From contig JAPLFL010000036.1 in the NCBI GenBank assembly GCA_026390695.1, forward strand, positions 1 through 45,138: a DNA stretch of 45,138 bases, written 5' to 3'. Below the pieces are notes generated by a model. That model worked only from the letters and a program-made list of their open reading frames with translations. It did no database searches and had not been told where the DNA came from. The DNA is from Candidatus Kapaibacterium sp. Its GTDB lineage: Bacteria > Bacteroidota > Ignavibacteria > Kapaibacteriales > UBA2268. The first letter of the stretch is position 1; each line of letters starts with the position of its first letter. The position numbers were made by a program, and so were the translations under genes. This document shows, piece by piece, positions 24,541-33,287 of the stretch.

Positions 24541-25179
24541 TTATCCTAATGTCTTGTGTGTACCGTCGCAGCGGGGCATCCTGTGAGAATGTCCACAAAT
24601 ACAATCTTCTGGCCCCTTGCCGCTAAAAATACGCTTCATACTCGATTCGATTCTTGTCACGCGGGTTTGGGACTGCTTGGCTGCTGCAAAGAAGAGTAAA
24701 TATGCTTTTTGTCTTCCGGGTGTCAATGCCTCGAAAGCATCTTTCAAATCAGGGTCTGAAATTAATTTATTTTGAAATTCTTCCGGTATGGGGTAATCCG
24801 AAGTCTTTTTTAACTGCACTTTCAATCCAGCTTTTTCCAATTCAATTGCTTCAAAAATATATGCCTTGATAGTGGTTTCCAGTTTAACGATTTCCTTTAA
24901 AGATGTGAAACGGATCTGGCGTCCGGCTTGCGTGTTTTCACCGGGTTTGACAAGCAGGCATTTTTCATCACTTAACAATGCGCCATTGAAAAGCCCAAGC
25001 AGGCAATACTCTTTAAATCCACTAATAATTACAATGTTGGTCCCCTGAAACGAATAGCAGGGCTGTCCCCATTTAAATTCTTCGGTCAGCCCGCATTCAA
25101 GAACAATCATTCTCAATTTTTCCTGTTCTTGTTGCCATTTTTCGGCTTTGCTTATATATTCATCAACTTTTATATTCAT
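24541..25179 (-). CDS. YdeI/OmpD-associated family protein (DUF1801 plus YdeI tail)
   Basis: 212 residues. The N-terminal 110 residues are a DUF1801/YdhG-like domain (KWGQPCYSFQGTNIVIISGFKEYCLLGLF, FTSLKEIVKL). The C-terminal part has the YdeI segment IPEEFQNKLISDPDLKDAFEALTPGRQKAYLLFFAAAKQ (quoted in parts: PGRQKAYLLFF, AKQSQTRVTRIESSM). The last residues, CICGHSHRMPRCDGTHK, resemble the CDGSH-type cluster ending found in some members. Known for the family: a link to bacteriocin protection in YdeI, otherwise poorly defined. It is a single gene with its own 140-bp upstream gap and is not obviously part of an operon. Confidence 0.85.
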   Translation of the reverse strand: MNIKVDEYISKAEKWQQEQEKLRMIVLECGLTEEFKWGQPCYSFQGTNIVIISGFKEYCLLGLFNGALLSDEKCLLVKPGENTQAGRQIRFTSLKEIVKLETTIKAYIFEAIELEKAGLKVQLKKTSDYPIPEEFQNKLISDPDLKDAFEALTPGRQKAYLLFFAAAKQSQTRVTRIESSMKRIFSGKGPEDCICGHSHRMPRCDGTHKTLG

Positions 25180-25320
25180 TATTTTTAATTCGGATTCTTA
25201 ATATTATTTATTTTTATCTATAGAGAAGATAAAGAACCTATAAAATATTCTCTTTAACCATTACCAATTTAATTTTTTTTTCAATTGACTTAATGTTTAT
25301 TCCTTTTCAAATGCTAACAA

Positions 25321-26382
25321 TTAACATATTCTCGGCAATTGCTCTCCTGACAGCATATCAACAATTCTATTTGTACCTATGCAAGTCTTCATAATCACTT
25401 TTTGCTTATTATCCGATGTTACTCTGCCAATAATATTGGAATCGGCACCGAGAATATTTTTTCGCATCTCGTATAGAATTTTATCCGCATCTTCGGCAGA
25501 GACTATAACTATAATTTTCCCTTCATTTGCCACATAAAGCGGATCAAAACCCAACATTTCGCATACACCTTTGACTTGTTCATCAATTAATATCTGATTT
25601 TCTTCTATATACATTCCCAATCCCGATGACATTGCAATTTCATTTAATGCACTGGCTAACCCGCCACGAGTCGGATCACGCAAAACATGAATATTCTTTG
25701 ATATTTTACAAATATTTTCCACAAGTTCATTTAAAGGAGCAGAATCACTCTTAATTTTGGATTCGAATTCAAAACCTTCGCGTTCTGACATTATTGCAAT
25801 TCCATGAGAAGCAATAGCTCCATTCAGGATAATCACATCACCGGCACGGCAGTTTTTCGGTGAAATATTAATTCCCTCGTAAACAAATCCCACACCGGCA
25901 GTATTAATAAATATTTTATCTACTTTTCCACGGTTGACAACTTTTGTGTCACCGGTAATAATTGAGACTCCAGCCCTGACAGCTGCATTTTTCATACTAA
26001 TAACGATTTTCTCCAAGTCTTTGATAGGAAAACCTTCTTCTAAAATAAAACCGGCAGATAAATACAAAGGTTTAGCTCCGCAGCAGGATAAATCATTTAC
26101 AGTGCCATTAACTGCCAGATCACCGATATTGGAATCAGGAAAAAAAATAGGATCAACTACATAAGAATCTGTTGAAAAAGCTAATTTTCCAGCAGGAATA
26201 TCAACAACTGCACCGTCATGTAGTTCATTCAAATGCGGATTATCGAAATATTTTAAGAATATATCATTGATTAATTTACCTGAAAAAGTCCCGCCCGAAC
26301 CATGCGCCAAAAGCACTTTCTCATAATTATTAAAGGGCAGTGGACAAGAAAGAGTTTCTATGTTTGTCTCAGTATTCATCAT
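25321..26382 (-). CDS. hypE: Hydrogenase maturation protein HypE
   Basis: 353 residues. It contains HGSGGTFSGKLI, DGAVVDIPAGKLAFSTDSY, GDLAVNGTVNDLSCCGA, the ATP-site ITGDTKVVNRGK, RDPTRGGLASALNEIA and ANEGKIIVIV, and ends QLPRIC. The C-terminal Cys of the PRIC ending is the residue that HypF carbamoylates; HypE then dehydrates it to the cyanide ligand of [NiFe] hydrogenase. All key parts are present. No other hyp or hydrogenase gene is seen in this window, so the rest of the pathway must lie beyond it. Confidence 0.95.
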   Translation of the reverse strand: MMNTETNIETLSCPLPFNNYEKVLLAHGSGGTFSGKLINDIFLKYFDNPHLNELHDGAVVDIPAGKLAFSTDSYVVDPIFFPDSNIGDLAVNGTVNDLSCCGAKPLYLSAGFILEEGFPIKDLEKIVISMKNAAVRAGVSIITGDTKVVNRGKVDKIFINTAGVGFVYEGINISPKNCRAGDVIILNGAIASHGIAIMSEREGFEFESKIKSDSAPLNELVENICKISKNIHVLRDPTRGGLASALNEIAMSSGLGMYIEENQILIDEQVKGVCEMLGFDPLYVANEGKIIVIVSAEDADKILYEMRKNILGADSNIIGRVTSDNKQKVIMKTCIGTNRIVDMLSGEQLPRIC

Positions 26383-26997
26383 TCATCACCATTTTTTATC
26401 ATTACTATCAAAATTATGAAGTGTTTATCACTTAAACTCACTAAAGCTGAATTTCATTTTTAAAATTTTCAATTTATTACCACGGATAATTCAAGCTCCA
26501 TCAATATCTATTAAATATATAGAAACGTAATAAATCAGCTTATATTTTAACTTTATTCTTTGAGGATTTCATGTGGGCTAATTTTAGCCAATTTGATAAT
26601 ATTGAACATAATTTAAATATATTTAATAATTTTAGATTACTATATCTTTCTTCATATACTTTTTCCATGTTTTCAAATATCTAATATTCTGAATTTTCTT
26701 TTAATTTATTAATGCTCTTTTACAATTTTCTGCTAATTGTCTTTTTAACATTTTAACTGCTATCTGAAATTCTAATTGGGCTTAATATGCTCTGGCAGCT
26801 ATTCTTATATTGACGGCATTAGACAAATATTTTCTAATTTCTTATTAATAAACTTCAAAGTGAGTAAATTTCAGCTTTTCATAGGATGAGTTATTAATAT
26901 TATTTTGTACGGACTGATCCGAAAAGATTTTTTTTTAAAACCTCAAGCGCTCTTGGCACATGTATTGTATTAATAGATCTGTGGAGTTTGTTATGGA
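26383..26997. other. 615-bp AT-rich intergenic region before fliP
   Basis: It separates the minus-strand hypE from the plus-strand flagellar genes. Very AT-rich, with no convincing gene and no tRNA. The only regulatory candidate seen is the sigma-54-like site at 26953-26969. Confidence 0.6.
26953..26969 (+). promoter_or_regulatory. Candidate sigma-54 promoter of the fliPQR-flhB operon
   Basis: TTGGCAC (26953-26959), then ATGTA, then TTGTA. The -24 GG and the 10-base spacing to the -12 dinucleotide match consensus. The -12 reads GT instead of GC. It lies about 30 bp upstream of the fliP start. Sigma-54 control of flagellar genes is common in many bacteria. Confidence 0.45.
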
Positions 26998-27819
26998 GTG
27001 GTATTGAATAGTTTGATTATATATTTAAGAAAGAAAAATAAAGCCCTTAAAATGGTGGCTATTCTCATTTTCACGATTTCTTTCTTATTATTTATAAGTA
27101 CAGGGGATCTTTCTGCACAACAGAAGGGCTCAGGTCAGCTTACACTGCCTAAATTAAGTATTGGAGTTGACAAAGCTCAGTCCAGCGATGATGCGGTTAT
27201 GACTCTACAGATATTGGGAGTTATAACTGTATTAACTCTTGCACCGTCAATTTTAATAATGATGACCTGCTTTACACGAATCATCATTGTATTCCATTTC
27301 CTAAAGCAAGCATTAGGCACCCAAACTCAGCCACCAAACCAGTTACTTACCGGATTGGCGTTATTTCTTACTTTTTTTGTTATGCAACCTGTGCTTAACG
27401 AAGCAAACAATAAGGCACTACAGCCATATATGAGGGATGAAATCACACAAAGTCAGGCAATCGAAAATGCGGTACAACCTTTTAGAGAATTTATGCTCAA
27501 AAGTACACGTGAAAAAGATTTGGGATTATTTGTCAAACTAAGCGGCTCTGATAAACCTTATGATGTAAGCCAAGTTTCCACTTGGACTATAATTCCAGCA
27601 TATTCACTGAGTGAATTAAGAATTGCATTCCAGATTGGTTTTATGATATTTATGCCTTTTCTGGTTCTTGATATGATAATTGCGAGCACACTTATGTCGC
27701 TCGGTATGTTTTTATTACCCCCGCAGCTAATTTCGCTACCTATTAAAGTATTACTCTTTATTTTAGTTGATGGCTGGTATTTGATTGTGGATTCTTTGTT
27801 GAAAAGTATAATTAAATAA
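26998..27819 (+). CDS. fliP: Flagellar export gate protein FliP
   Basis: 273 residues from GTG 26998; ATG 27052 (M19) is an alternative that would begin directly with the signal peptide (VAILIFTISFLLFISTGDLSAQ) and give 255 residues, closer to the usual 245-250. Family segments: LTLAPSILIMMTCFTRIIIV, FLKQALGTQTQPPNQLL, GLALFLTFFVMQPV, and the C-terminal FQIGFMIFMPFLVLDMI and SLGMFLLPP. FliP forms the core of the FliP5Q4R1 gate of the flagellar type III export apparatus in the inner membrane. fliQ follows after 19 bp. Confidence 0.96.
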   Translation: MVLNSLIIYLRKKNKALKMVAILIFTISFLLFISTGDLSAQQKGSGQLTLPKLSIGVDKAQSSDDAVMTLQILGVITVLTLAPSILIMMTCFTRIIIVFHFLKQALGTQTQPPNQLLTGLALFLTFFVMQPVLNEANNKALQPYMRDEITQSQAIENAVQPFREFMLKSTREKDLGLFVKLSGSDKPYDVSQVSTWTIIPAYSLSELRIAFQIGFMIFMPFLVLDMIIASTLMSLGMFLLPPQLISLPIKVLLFILVDGWYLIVDSLLKSIIK

Positions 27820-27838
27820 ATTTATTTAAGGAGCACAC

Positions 27839-28105
27839 ATGACTGACCAAATGGTAATCCAGATAGCACGCGATGCTTTCTACTACGTAATAATAGTAAG
27901 TGGCCCATTATTATTAGTTTCATTAATAATCGGCCTGCTGATTTCAATTTTTCAGGCTGCTACTTCAATATCAGAACAAACACTGACTTTTGTACCGAAA
28001 ATCATTGCTGTTTTCGTTCTAACTGTGATTGTTCTACCATTTATGATAACGAATCTAAAAACATATATGATAAGTATGTTTGAAATGATTCCAACATTAA
28101 AGTAG
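27839..28105 (+). CDS. fliQ: Flagellar export gate protein FliQ
   Basis: 88 residues, the usual FliQ size, with two membrane helices (AFYYVIIVSGPLLLVSLIIGLL and KIIAVFVLTVIVLPFMI; shown in part) and the conserved QAATSISEQTLTFVPK between them. AAGGAG at 27827-27832 lies eight bases before ATG 27839, so this organism does use Shine-Dalgarno sites. It partners FliP and FliR in the export gate. The gap to fliR is 5 bp. Confidence 0.96.
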   Translation: MTDQMVIQIARDAFYYVIIVSGPLLLVSLIIGLLISIFQAATSISEQTLTFVPKIIAVFVLTVIVLPFMITNLKTYMISMFEMIPTLK

Positions 28106-28110
28106 CTTAA

Positions 28111-28911
28111 ATGCTTGATTCATATACTTTATATATGTTATCAGGGAAGTTCGTTATCGGGCTTCTTTTGTTTATAAGGGTGATGTCGATGATGGCGGCA
28201 GCTCCTTTTTTTGGTAATCCCGGAATAATAAATCAAGTTAAAGTTCTACTTTCAGTTTTAATTTCAATTACGCTAACAGGTGCGTTTTGGAAAGAGCAAC
28301 CGGAAATCAATTTCCATGTTTGGTATCTGGTACTTTTGGTAATGAAAGAAATACTAATTGGGATTGCACTTGGATTTTCGACAAACTTAGTATTTCATGC
28401 TGCTCGTTTTGCCGGAGGGATGATAGATTTCGATATGGGTTATCAAACAGCATTAATGTTTGATTCCGATAGCGATACTCCAACATTGGTTGGTGAATTT
28501 AAATTCTTAATTGTATTGATGGTTTTTTTTATTATTAACGGGCATCATTTTCTTATTGAAGGATTATTCGCAAGTGTCCGTGCAGTTCCAATTGATACTA
28601 TGCAATTTTCAGAATCGTCAGTGAAGATAATTATGAAAATGGCAACAACAATATTAGTAATCGGAATAAAAATTGCTGCACCTGTTTTAGTCGCTCTCTT
28701 TTTAACTAATTTATCACTTACCTTACTGGCTCGTGTTGCACCACAAACAAACATTTTCCAGTTGAGTTTCAGTGTAAAAATTATAGTTGGAATACTTGTT
28801 CTTTTCGTAAGTGTTCCATTATTTGTAATGGTTTCTAAATATGCGATGCAGGAGATGCAGACCGAGGCAATGAAATTAATAATGAGTTTAAATCCGGCAA
28901 GAGCAAGTTAA
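28111..28911 (+). CDS. fliR: Flagellar export gate protein FliR
   Basis: 266 residues with about six hydrophobic segments. Markers are FIRVMSMMAAAPFFG, ALGFSTNLVFHAARFAGGMIDFDMGYQ, the LVGEFKFLIVLMVFFIINGHH region and LTLLARVAPQTNIFQLSFSVK, all typical of FliR. One copy joins the FliP/FliQ gate in the cytoplasmic membrane. It starts at ATG 28111, 5 bp after fliQ. A 173-bp gap, in which I see nothing notable, separates it from flhB. Confidence 0.95.
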   Translation: MLDSYTLYMLSGKFVIGLLLFIRVMSMMAAAPFFGNPGIINQVKVLLSVLISITLTGAFWKEQPEINFHVWYLVLLVMKEILIGIALGFSTNLVFHAARFAGGMIDFDMGYQTALMFDSDSDTPTLVGEFKFLIVLMVFFIINGHHFLIEGLFASVRAVPIDTMQFSESSVKIIMKMATTILVIGIKIAAPVLVALFLTNLSLTLLARVAPQTNIFQLSFSVKIIVGILVLFVSVPLFVMVSKYAMQEMQTEAMKLIMSLNPARAS

Positions 28912-29084
28912 ATTACGAATTGTGAATATGGAATTTTGAATATGGAAATGGGAGATTGGGTGAAAACCATAAAAATCAATGGAATTGTCATTTCCTAACT
29001 TTAAAGCGAAGCATTTATCAAAGCCTCTGAATTCCGGAAATAGGCTCATAAGACAAAACTAAAACTTTACAAACTCAACACGCT

Positions 29085-30176
29085 ATGGCGCAGAATAAAG
29101 AAGGACAAGAAAAAAGTGAACCGGCCAGTGCGAAACGCTTGTTAGAAGCACGTTTGAAAGGGCAGGTTGCAAAATCTCACGACGTGACGACTGCGGCTGT
29201 TCTTCTAATCGGTGGATATGCCATTTACTTTTTTGGAAAGCCCATGATAGCTCAGATACAGGATTTTATGAAGTTTATGTTTCGACGCGCTGCCAGCTTA
29301 GAAGTGAACTACGAAAATGTAATGAAATATTATCCTGATTTGATATTATTCCTTGCCAAAGCAACACTACCTTTGATGTTTGCAATTTTCGTAATTGTAT
29401 TAATTTCCGAAGTATCACAAGTCGGATTAAAAGTCGCATGGAAGAAATTTGGTGAAAATTCAAACATGATGTCAGTTTTCAATCCCTTTACCGGAATTAA
29501 AAAGATGATGTTTTCCAGTCGTTCAGCATTCGAATTGCTCAAAAGTATTATGAAAATTATTATTATCACTGCTGTAGTTTACTGGGTTTTGCATAAATAT
29601 TTTAATGATACCGTCGATTTGGTTGAACGTCCATTTAGTGATATTGCTGTTTTTATGGCACAAATTTCTTTTGAATTAATATCAAAAGTATCAGCTGTCT
29701 TTATTATCATTGCAGTGGCAGACTATTATTTTCAAAAGAGGAAGTTCCGAGATGATATGAAAATGACAAAGCAGGAAGTTAAAGAAGAATCCAAGCAAGC
29801 AGAAGGTGATCCGAAAATTAAGGCAAGAATTCGACAGTTAATGCGTCAAAAATTAAGACGTTTAATGATGCAAAATGTTAAAAAAGCAGATGTGGTAATA
29901 ACAAATCCGACCCACTTTGCTGTTGCATTAAAATATGATCCCGAAACTATGAATGCACCGAAAGTTATTGCTAAGGGAGTGGATTTTTTAGCATTGAGGA
30001 TAAAAGAAATAGCCGCAGAGAATGATATTCCGATGGTTGAAGATCGACCGCTCGCCCGAATGTTATATTTTAATGCCGAGGTGGATCAGGAAATACCCGA
30101 AACAGTATTTAAAGCAGTAGCCACTATCCTTGCCTACGTTTATCATTTGAAGAAGAAAGAGTTTGTCAGAAGGTAG
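29085..30176 (+). CDS. flhB: Flagellar export switch protein FlhB
   Basis: 363 residues. The N-terminus has EKSEPASAKRLLEARLKGQVAKS, followed by four membrane segments, and the cytoplasmic domain begins with KMTKQEVKEESKQAEGDP. NPTHF holds the NPTH autocleavage site, which switches export specificity from rod/hook to filament proteins. AKGVDFLALRIKEIA and EDRPLARMLY complete the family pattern. It probably shares the fliPQR transcript despite the 173-bp gap. There is no strong Shine-Dalgarno before ATG 29085. Confidence 0.96.
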   Translation: MAQNKEGQEKSEPASAKRLLEARLKGQVAKSHDVTTAAVLLIGGYAIYFFGKPMIAQIQDFMKFMFRRAASLEVNYENVMKYYPDLILFLAKATLPLMFAIFVIVLISEVSQVGLKVAWKKFGENSNMMSVFNPFTGIKKMMFSSRSAFELLKSIMKIIIITAVVYWVLHKYFNDTVDLVERPFSDIAVFMAQISFELISKVSAVFIIIAVADYYFQKRKFRDDMKMTKQEVKEESKQAEGDPKIKARIRQLMRQKLRRLMMQNVKKADVVITNPTHFAVALKYDPETMNAPKVIAKGVDFLALRIKEIAAENDIPMVEDRPLARMLYFNAEVDQEIPETVFKAVATILAYVYHLKKKEFVRR

Positions 30177-30240
30177 ATGCCAAATTTCAAAGAAAAATCA
30201 ATCATTATTTATTTAGAGCCTAATTAATATTCTTACAAAG

Positions 30241-30502
30241 AGGCTATTTTAAAAGCCTCATTTCTGTTATTCCTGCCAGTGCAGGAATCCCCTAAAGTGG
30301 CACTGGAAGGAGATTCCTGCATACGAGACTGTGTGAAAACTCACAACTTCTACTGGATTGTCATTCCTGCGAATGCAGGAATCCCCATCTATGGCAATTA
30401 GGAGATTCCTGCATTCGCAGGAATGACAGCAATAAAGAGTTCTTACACAGTCTCATCGGCAGGAATGACATTTTTGTTAAATATGTGGATTATGATACAG
30501 CC
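30241..30502. mobile_element. MITE family A, second copy, carrying a nested insertion
   Basis: Outer parts match the element at 23434-23560 (left: aggct...aaaagcctcatttctg; right: gaatgacatttttgttaaat). The ends have diverged. The middle is broken by a different element at 30325-30454. The rest of the 30177-30678 gap is AT-rich with no gene. Confidence 0.75.
30325..30454. mobile_element. MITE family B nested in the family A copy
   Basis: 130 bp with inverted ends GAGACTGTGT and ACACAGTCTC, different from family A. Its core repeats the same hairpin module as family A (gtcattcctgcgaatgcag ... ctgcattcgcaggaatgac). Insertion split the right hairpin arm of the host copy. No clean target duplication was seen. 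Confidence 0.7.
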
Positions 30503-30678
30503 ATCTACTCTGAGTAGAACAAATATTCTTGTTTGTTTATTCTTTGGACTCAATATAATCGTATGCCTTTGATAAAACCTAATTTTCATTAAAATTTTTC
30601 GCAATTTAAATTTTAGCAATATTTATTCACATTGGCAGTTTAACTCTCCTTCAAATTTGTTAATTTTGTATTTTAAAC

Positions 30679-31923
30679 TTGTTGATTATTTACTTGAACA
30701 ATTATTTGCTTATAAAATTCATTTCCGCAAGGTTCAAAAATGCCGGAAAAAGCCGACGTTTTCTGAATTTTGCCAAAACGGTAGCTTTCCTTAGCGTCGC
30801 ATTAGGCTGCATTGCTCTGGAAATTTCATTAGCCGTGCTCGATGGTTTCGATAGTCAGTTGCACGAAAACGCTATCAAATTTAGTTCTCATATCAAACTT
30901 GAAACTTATCGACATATACCAATTCATAATTACGAAGGTATGATTAAAGATCTAAAAAACGATAATCCGCAAATAGTATCTGCTGAGGCCACTATTGAAA
31001 AGGAATGCTTGGTACGATTCAAAAATTCTGTGGACGGAATTCTCGTGCATGGCCTATTAACTGATTCACTTCCAAATAATCTTAATGCCAACATTCAGGC
31101 AGGATCAAAGCAATTTTCAAACGATTCAGCTTTTGAAGTATTTATCGGACAGCGTCTGGCAGATAAAATGGGTTCCAAAATCGGTGATAAAATCATTTTA
31201 TATTCTATCAAAAATGCAATTTACGGATCTGTTCCTGCTGCATCTTATGATGCCTTTGTAGTTAGGGGTATTTATAGAACTGGTATGGCTCAGTACGACG
31301 ATATTTATATTTATACTCCATTTAAAACAGCCAGAACATTTTTTGAGGTTCCCGAAGATTGTGCAAATTCAATCGGAATAATGCTTAAAAATGTTGAAGA
31401 AAGCCCTGCTATTGCCGAAAAAATAGAAAAACGTCTTGGCTATCCTTATTTCAGTTTAACTGTATATGATCTTCACGGATCAATTTTTGCATGGATTGAA
31501 CTTCAGAAAAAACCAATACCTATAATCCTTGGTTTAATCAGTATAGTAGCCGTTTTGAATATAGTAACCACCCTATTGATTACAGTAGTTGAAAAAACTT
31601 ATACAATTGGTATTCTACGCTCACTGGGTATCAAAAATTCAAATATTTTATCTTTATTTATATTTCAAGGGCTCAAAATCGGAGTTGCGGGCGTTTTGTT
31701 CGGATCGGCATTATCATTGATATTTTGTATTTTACAAAATAAATTCGGATTAATCCGTTTAAATGGTGAAATATATTTCTTGGACCAGCTTCCAGTGCAT
31801 ATCGAAGCATGGCATTATATCATTGTTTCGTTTGCTTCGATAACTTTATCACTGCTTTCAACCTTGATTCCATCATGGATAGCCGTCAGAATAACACCAC
31901 TGAGAGCCATAAGGTTCCGTTAA
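30679..31923 (+). CDS. LolC/LolE-like ABC transporter permease
   Basis: 414 residues if started at TTG 30679; TTG 30694 is also possible and no ATG fits. The N-terminus has LLIKFISARF, then a first helix (FAKTVAFLSVALGCIALEISLAVL, partly shown). A periplasmic MacB-like domain runs from about 60 to 250. Three further helices come near the end, with EKTYTIGILRSLGIKNSNIL (the FtsX coupling region) and LIPSWIAVRITPLRAIRFR. Known: LolCE releases lipoproteins from the inner membrane towards LolA. No LolD-like ATPase gene is adjacent. Confidence 0.85.
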   Translation: MLIIYLNNYLLIKFISARFKNAGKSRRFLNFAKTVAFLSVALGCIALEISLAVLDGFDSQLHENAIKFSSHIKLETYRHIPIHNYEGMIKDLKNDNPQIVSAEATIEKECLVRFKNSVDGILVHGLLTDSLPNNLNANIQAGSKQFSNDSAFEVFIGQRLADKMGSKIGDKIILYSIKNAIYGSVPAASYDAFVVRGIYRTGMAQYDDIYIYTPFKTARTFFEVPEDCANSIGIMLKNVEESPAIAEKIEKRLGYPYFSLTVYDLHGSIFAWIELQKKPIPIILGLISIVAVLNIVTTLLITVVEKTYTIGILRSLGIKNSNILSLFIFQGLKIGVAGVLFGSALSLIFCILQNKFGLIRLNGEIYFLDQLPVHIEAWHYIIVSFASITLSLLSTLIPSWIAVRITPLRAIRFR

Positions 31924-32053
31924 TATAAGTTATCAAGTTATAATGTTTTAAAGTTATAGAATAGAAGACATTGTTTATATAAAGTTTTCAATTAGTGCAA
32001 ATTCATTTGCCTCGATATTATTATCCAAAATATAAAAAAAAATTAACCTATAA

Positions 32054-32214
32054 TATCATTTCCTATTTGAAATTAATCGATAAAACAGACGAGGACGTCT
32101 GTTCTACTTTGATTTATAGTAGCTTAGACGTTCTCGTCTGTTCTACTTTGATTTATAGTAGCTTAGACGTCCTCGTCTGAGCTTGATTTTATTTTTCTGA
32201 AATAGGAAATGATA
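32054..32214. repeat. Nested palindromic repeat element
   Basis: Outer inverted arms of 17 bp with one mismatch (tatcatttcctatttga at 32054-32070; partner at 32198-32214). Inner perfect 15-bp arms (cagacgaggacgtct at 32087-32101; partner at 32165-32179). A 39-bp direct repeat sits inside (32099-32137 and 32138-32176). It is followed by a short run of ataactttat repeats to about 32242. There is no gene in the 304-bp gap. Confidence 0.8.
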
Positions 32215-32227
32215 TAACTTTATAACT

Positions 32228-33046
32228 TTATAACTTTATAACTTTCAACTTGGAACTTATCATAGTTCCGCTTTGAATCACTATAAAATATAGACCACTT
32301 GGCAATTTATCAGTTTTTATTCTTGAGCTTTTATTTTCGTTTGAGTGAATGATTGATTTTAAAACACAGTCTCCGTGAATATTAATCATTTTGATAATAA
32401 GTTCATCGTTAATATTTTCAGGTAAAATTAAACTGAAATAATCATTAATCGGATTGGGATAAATATATATTTCATCAGTTTTATTCTCATGGACGTCTGT
32501 TAATACAGAAGAACAAATCCCTGTTTTGGCATCAATATAATAAAGAGTTTGAGCCATTGAAGCAGTGTCCTGGATTTTAACTCCCCAGATTAACTTATCA
32601 AGATAACGTTCAACATCAAAAGGAGGAGAATCTTTATAAGGGAAAAATCCTGAGAAATTGCAAACTTTTGCGATTTTAATTAATGAATCACTATCTGTAA
32701 AGTTTGTATCAAAAGGCTCAAGTTTAGGATTGATTAAATCCGTGTCCATAGGATAAGTATATAATTTTTTAAAAAGTCCGTTTAAATCCGAACTTATCGT
32801 AAATTTACATGCCGTTTTGCCATCACTGAAATAATAATCCCATTCAATTCCTAATCCGTTTGCCCAGTTCATACAACAATTGAATATTTTAATTATTTTG
32901 AAATCCTTATTTGGCAAAGTCTCATTATTAAAGATGTATTTAAGTCCCGTTTTAGCCGAGTATTCATTTGACTGCGAGAAACTAACATTTTGGCAAATGT
33001 ATATAAGTGACAAAAGCAGTATAGAATTTATAAAATATCTTTTCAT
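32228..33046 (-). CDS. Secreted protein with T9SS C-terminal sorting domain
   Basis: 272 residues. The signal peptide (MKRYFINSILLLSLIYI..., cleavage near VSFSQ) is followed by an unrecognised middle domain of about 170 residues with a CC pair (FNCCMNW). The end is a type A T9SS domain: IYIYPNPINDYFSL, GDCVLKSI, KLPSGLYFIVIQSG, KLKVIKL. It is therefore probably exported through the outer membrane and attached or released. The substrate or role is not visible. It stands alone, and a terminator-like hairpin lies between it and the next gene upstream. Confidence 0.82.
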   Translation of the reverse strand: MKRYFINSILLLSLIYICQNVSFSQSNEYSAKTGLKYIFNNETLPNKDFKIIKIFNCCMNWANGLGIEWDYYFSDGKTACKFTISSDLNGLFKKLYTYPMDTDLINPKLEPFDTNFTDSDSLIKIAKVCNFSGFFPYKDSPPFDVERYLDKLIWGVKIQDTASMAQTLYYIDAKTGICSSVLTDVHENKTDEIYIYPNPINDYFSLILPENINDELIIKMINIHGDCVLKSIIHSNENKSSRIKTDKLPSGLYFIVIQSGTMISSKLKVIKL

Positions 33047-33200
33047 AGATTTTGTTACCCAAAAGTTAAAAATAGCATCTGATTATATCCTGACAGGTCA
33101 GAGAAAAGCAGAAATTAACGGAATTAACTAAAAAGCCAATGGTAAAGAAAAAAAAATCCTCCCTGCCCCAATTTTTCAAAGGTGGGATTAAAATAAAATT

Positions 33201-33221
33201 CCCCTCTTTTAAAAAGAGGGG
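33201..33221 (-). terminator. Hairpin terminator after the Omp28-like gene
   Basis: cccctctttt and its complement flank a single A, a perfect 10-bp-arm hairpin. On the minus strand it is followed by AATTTTATTTTA. It lies 67 bp after the stop at 33288. Similar G/C-rich stretches around it (33160-33235) suggest it may also belong to a dispersed repeat. Confidence 0.55.
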
Positions 33222-33287
33222 TTGGGGAGATTTCCTTGAAAGTCTCATTGTTAACTTCTGACTGAAACAAAGGGAGCATTATTAATT

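Noticed and set aside
31995-32180. 61-codon plus-strand frame
   Set aside because: It is made by the 39-bp duplication and palindromes at 32054-32214.
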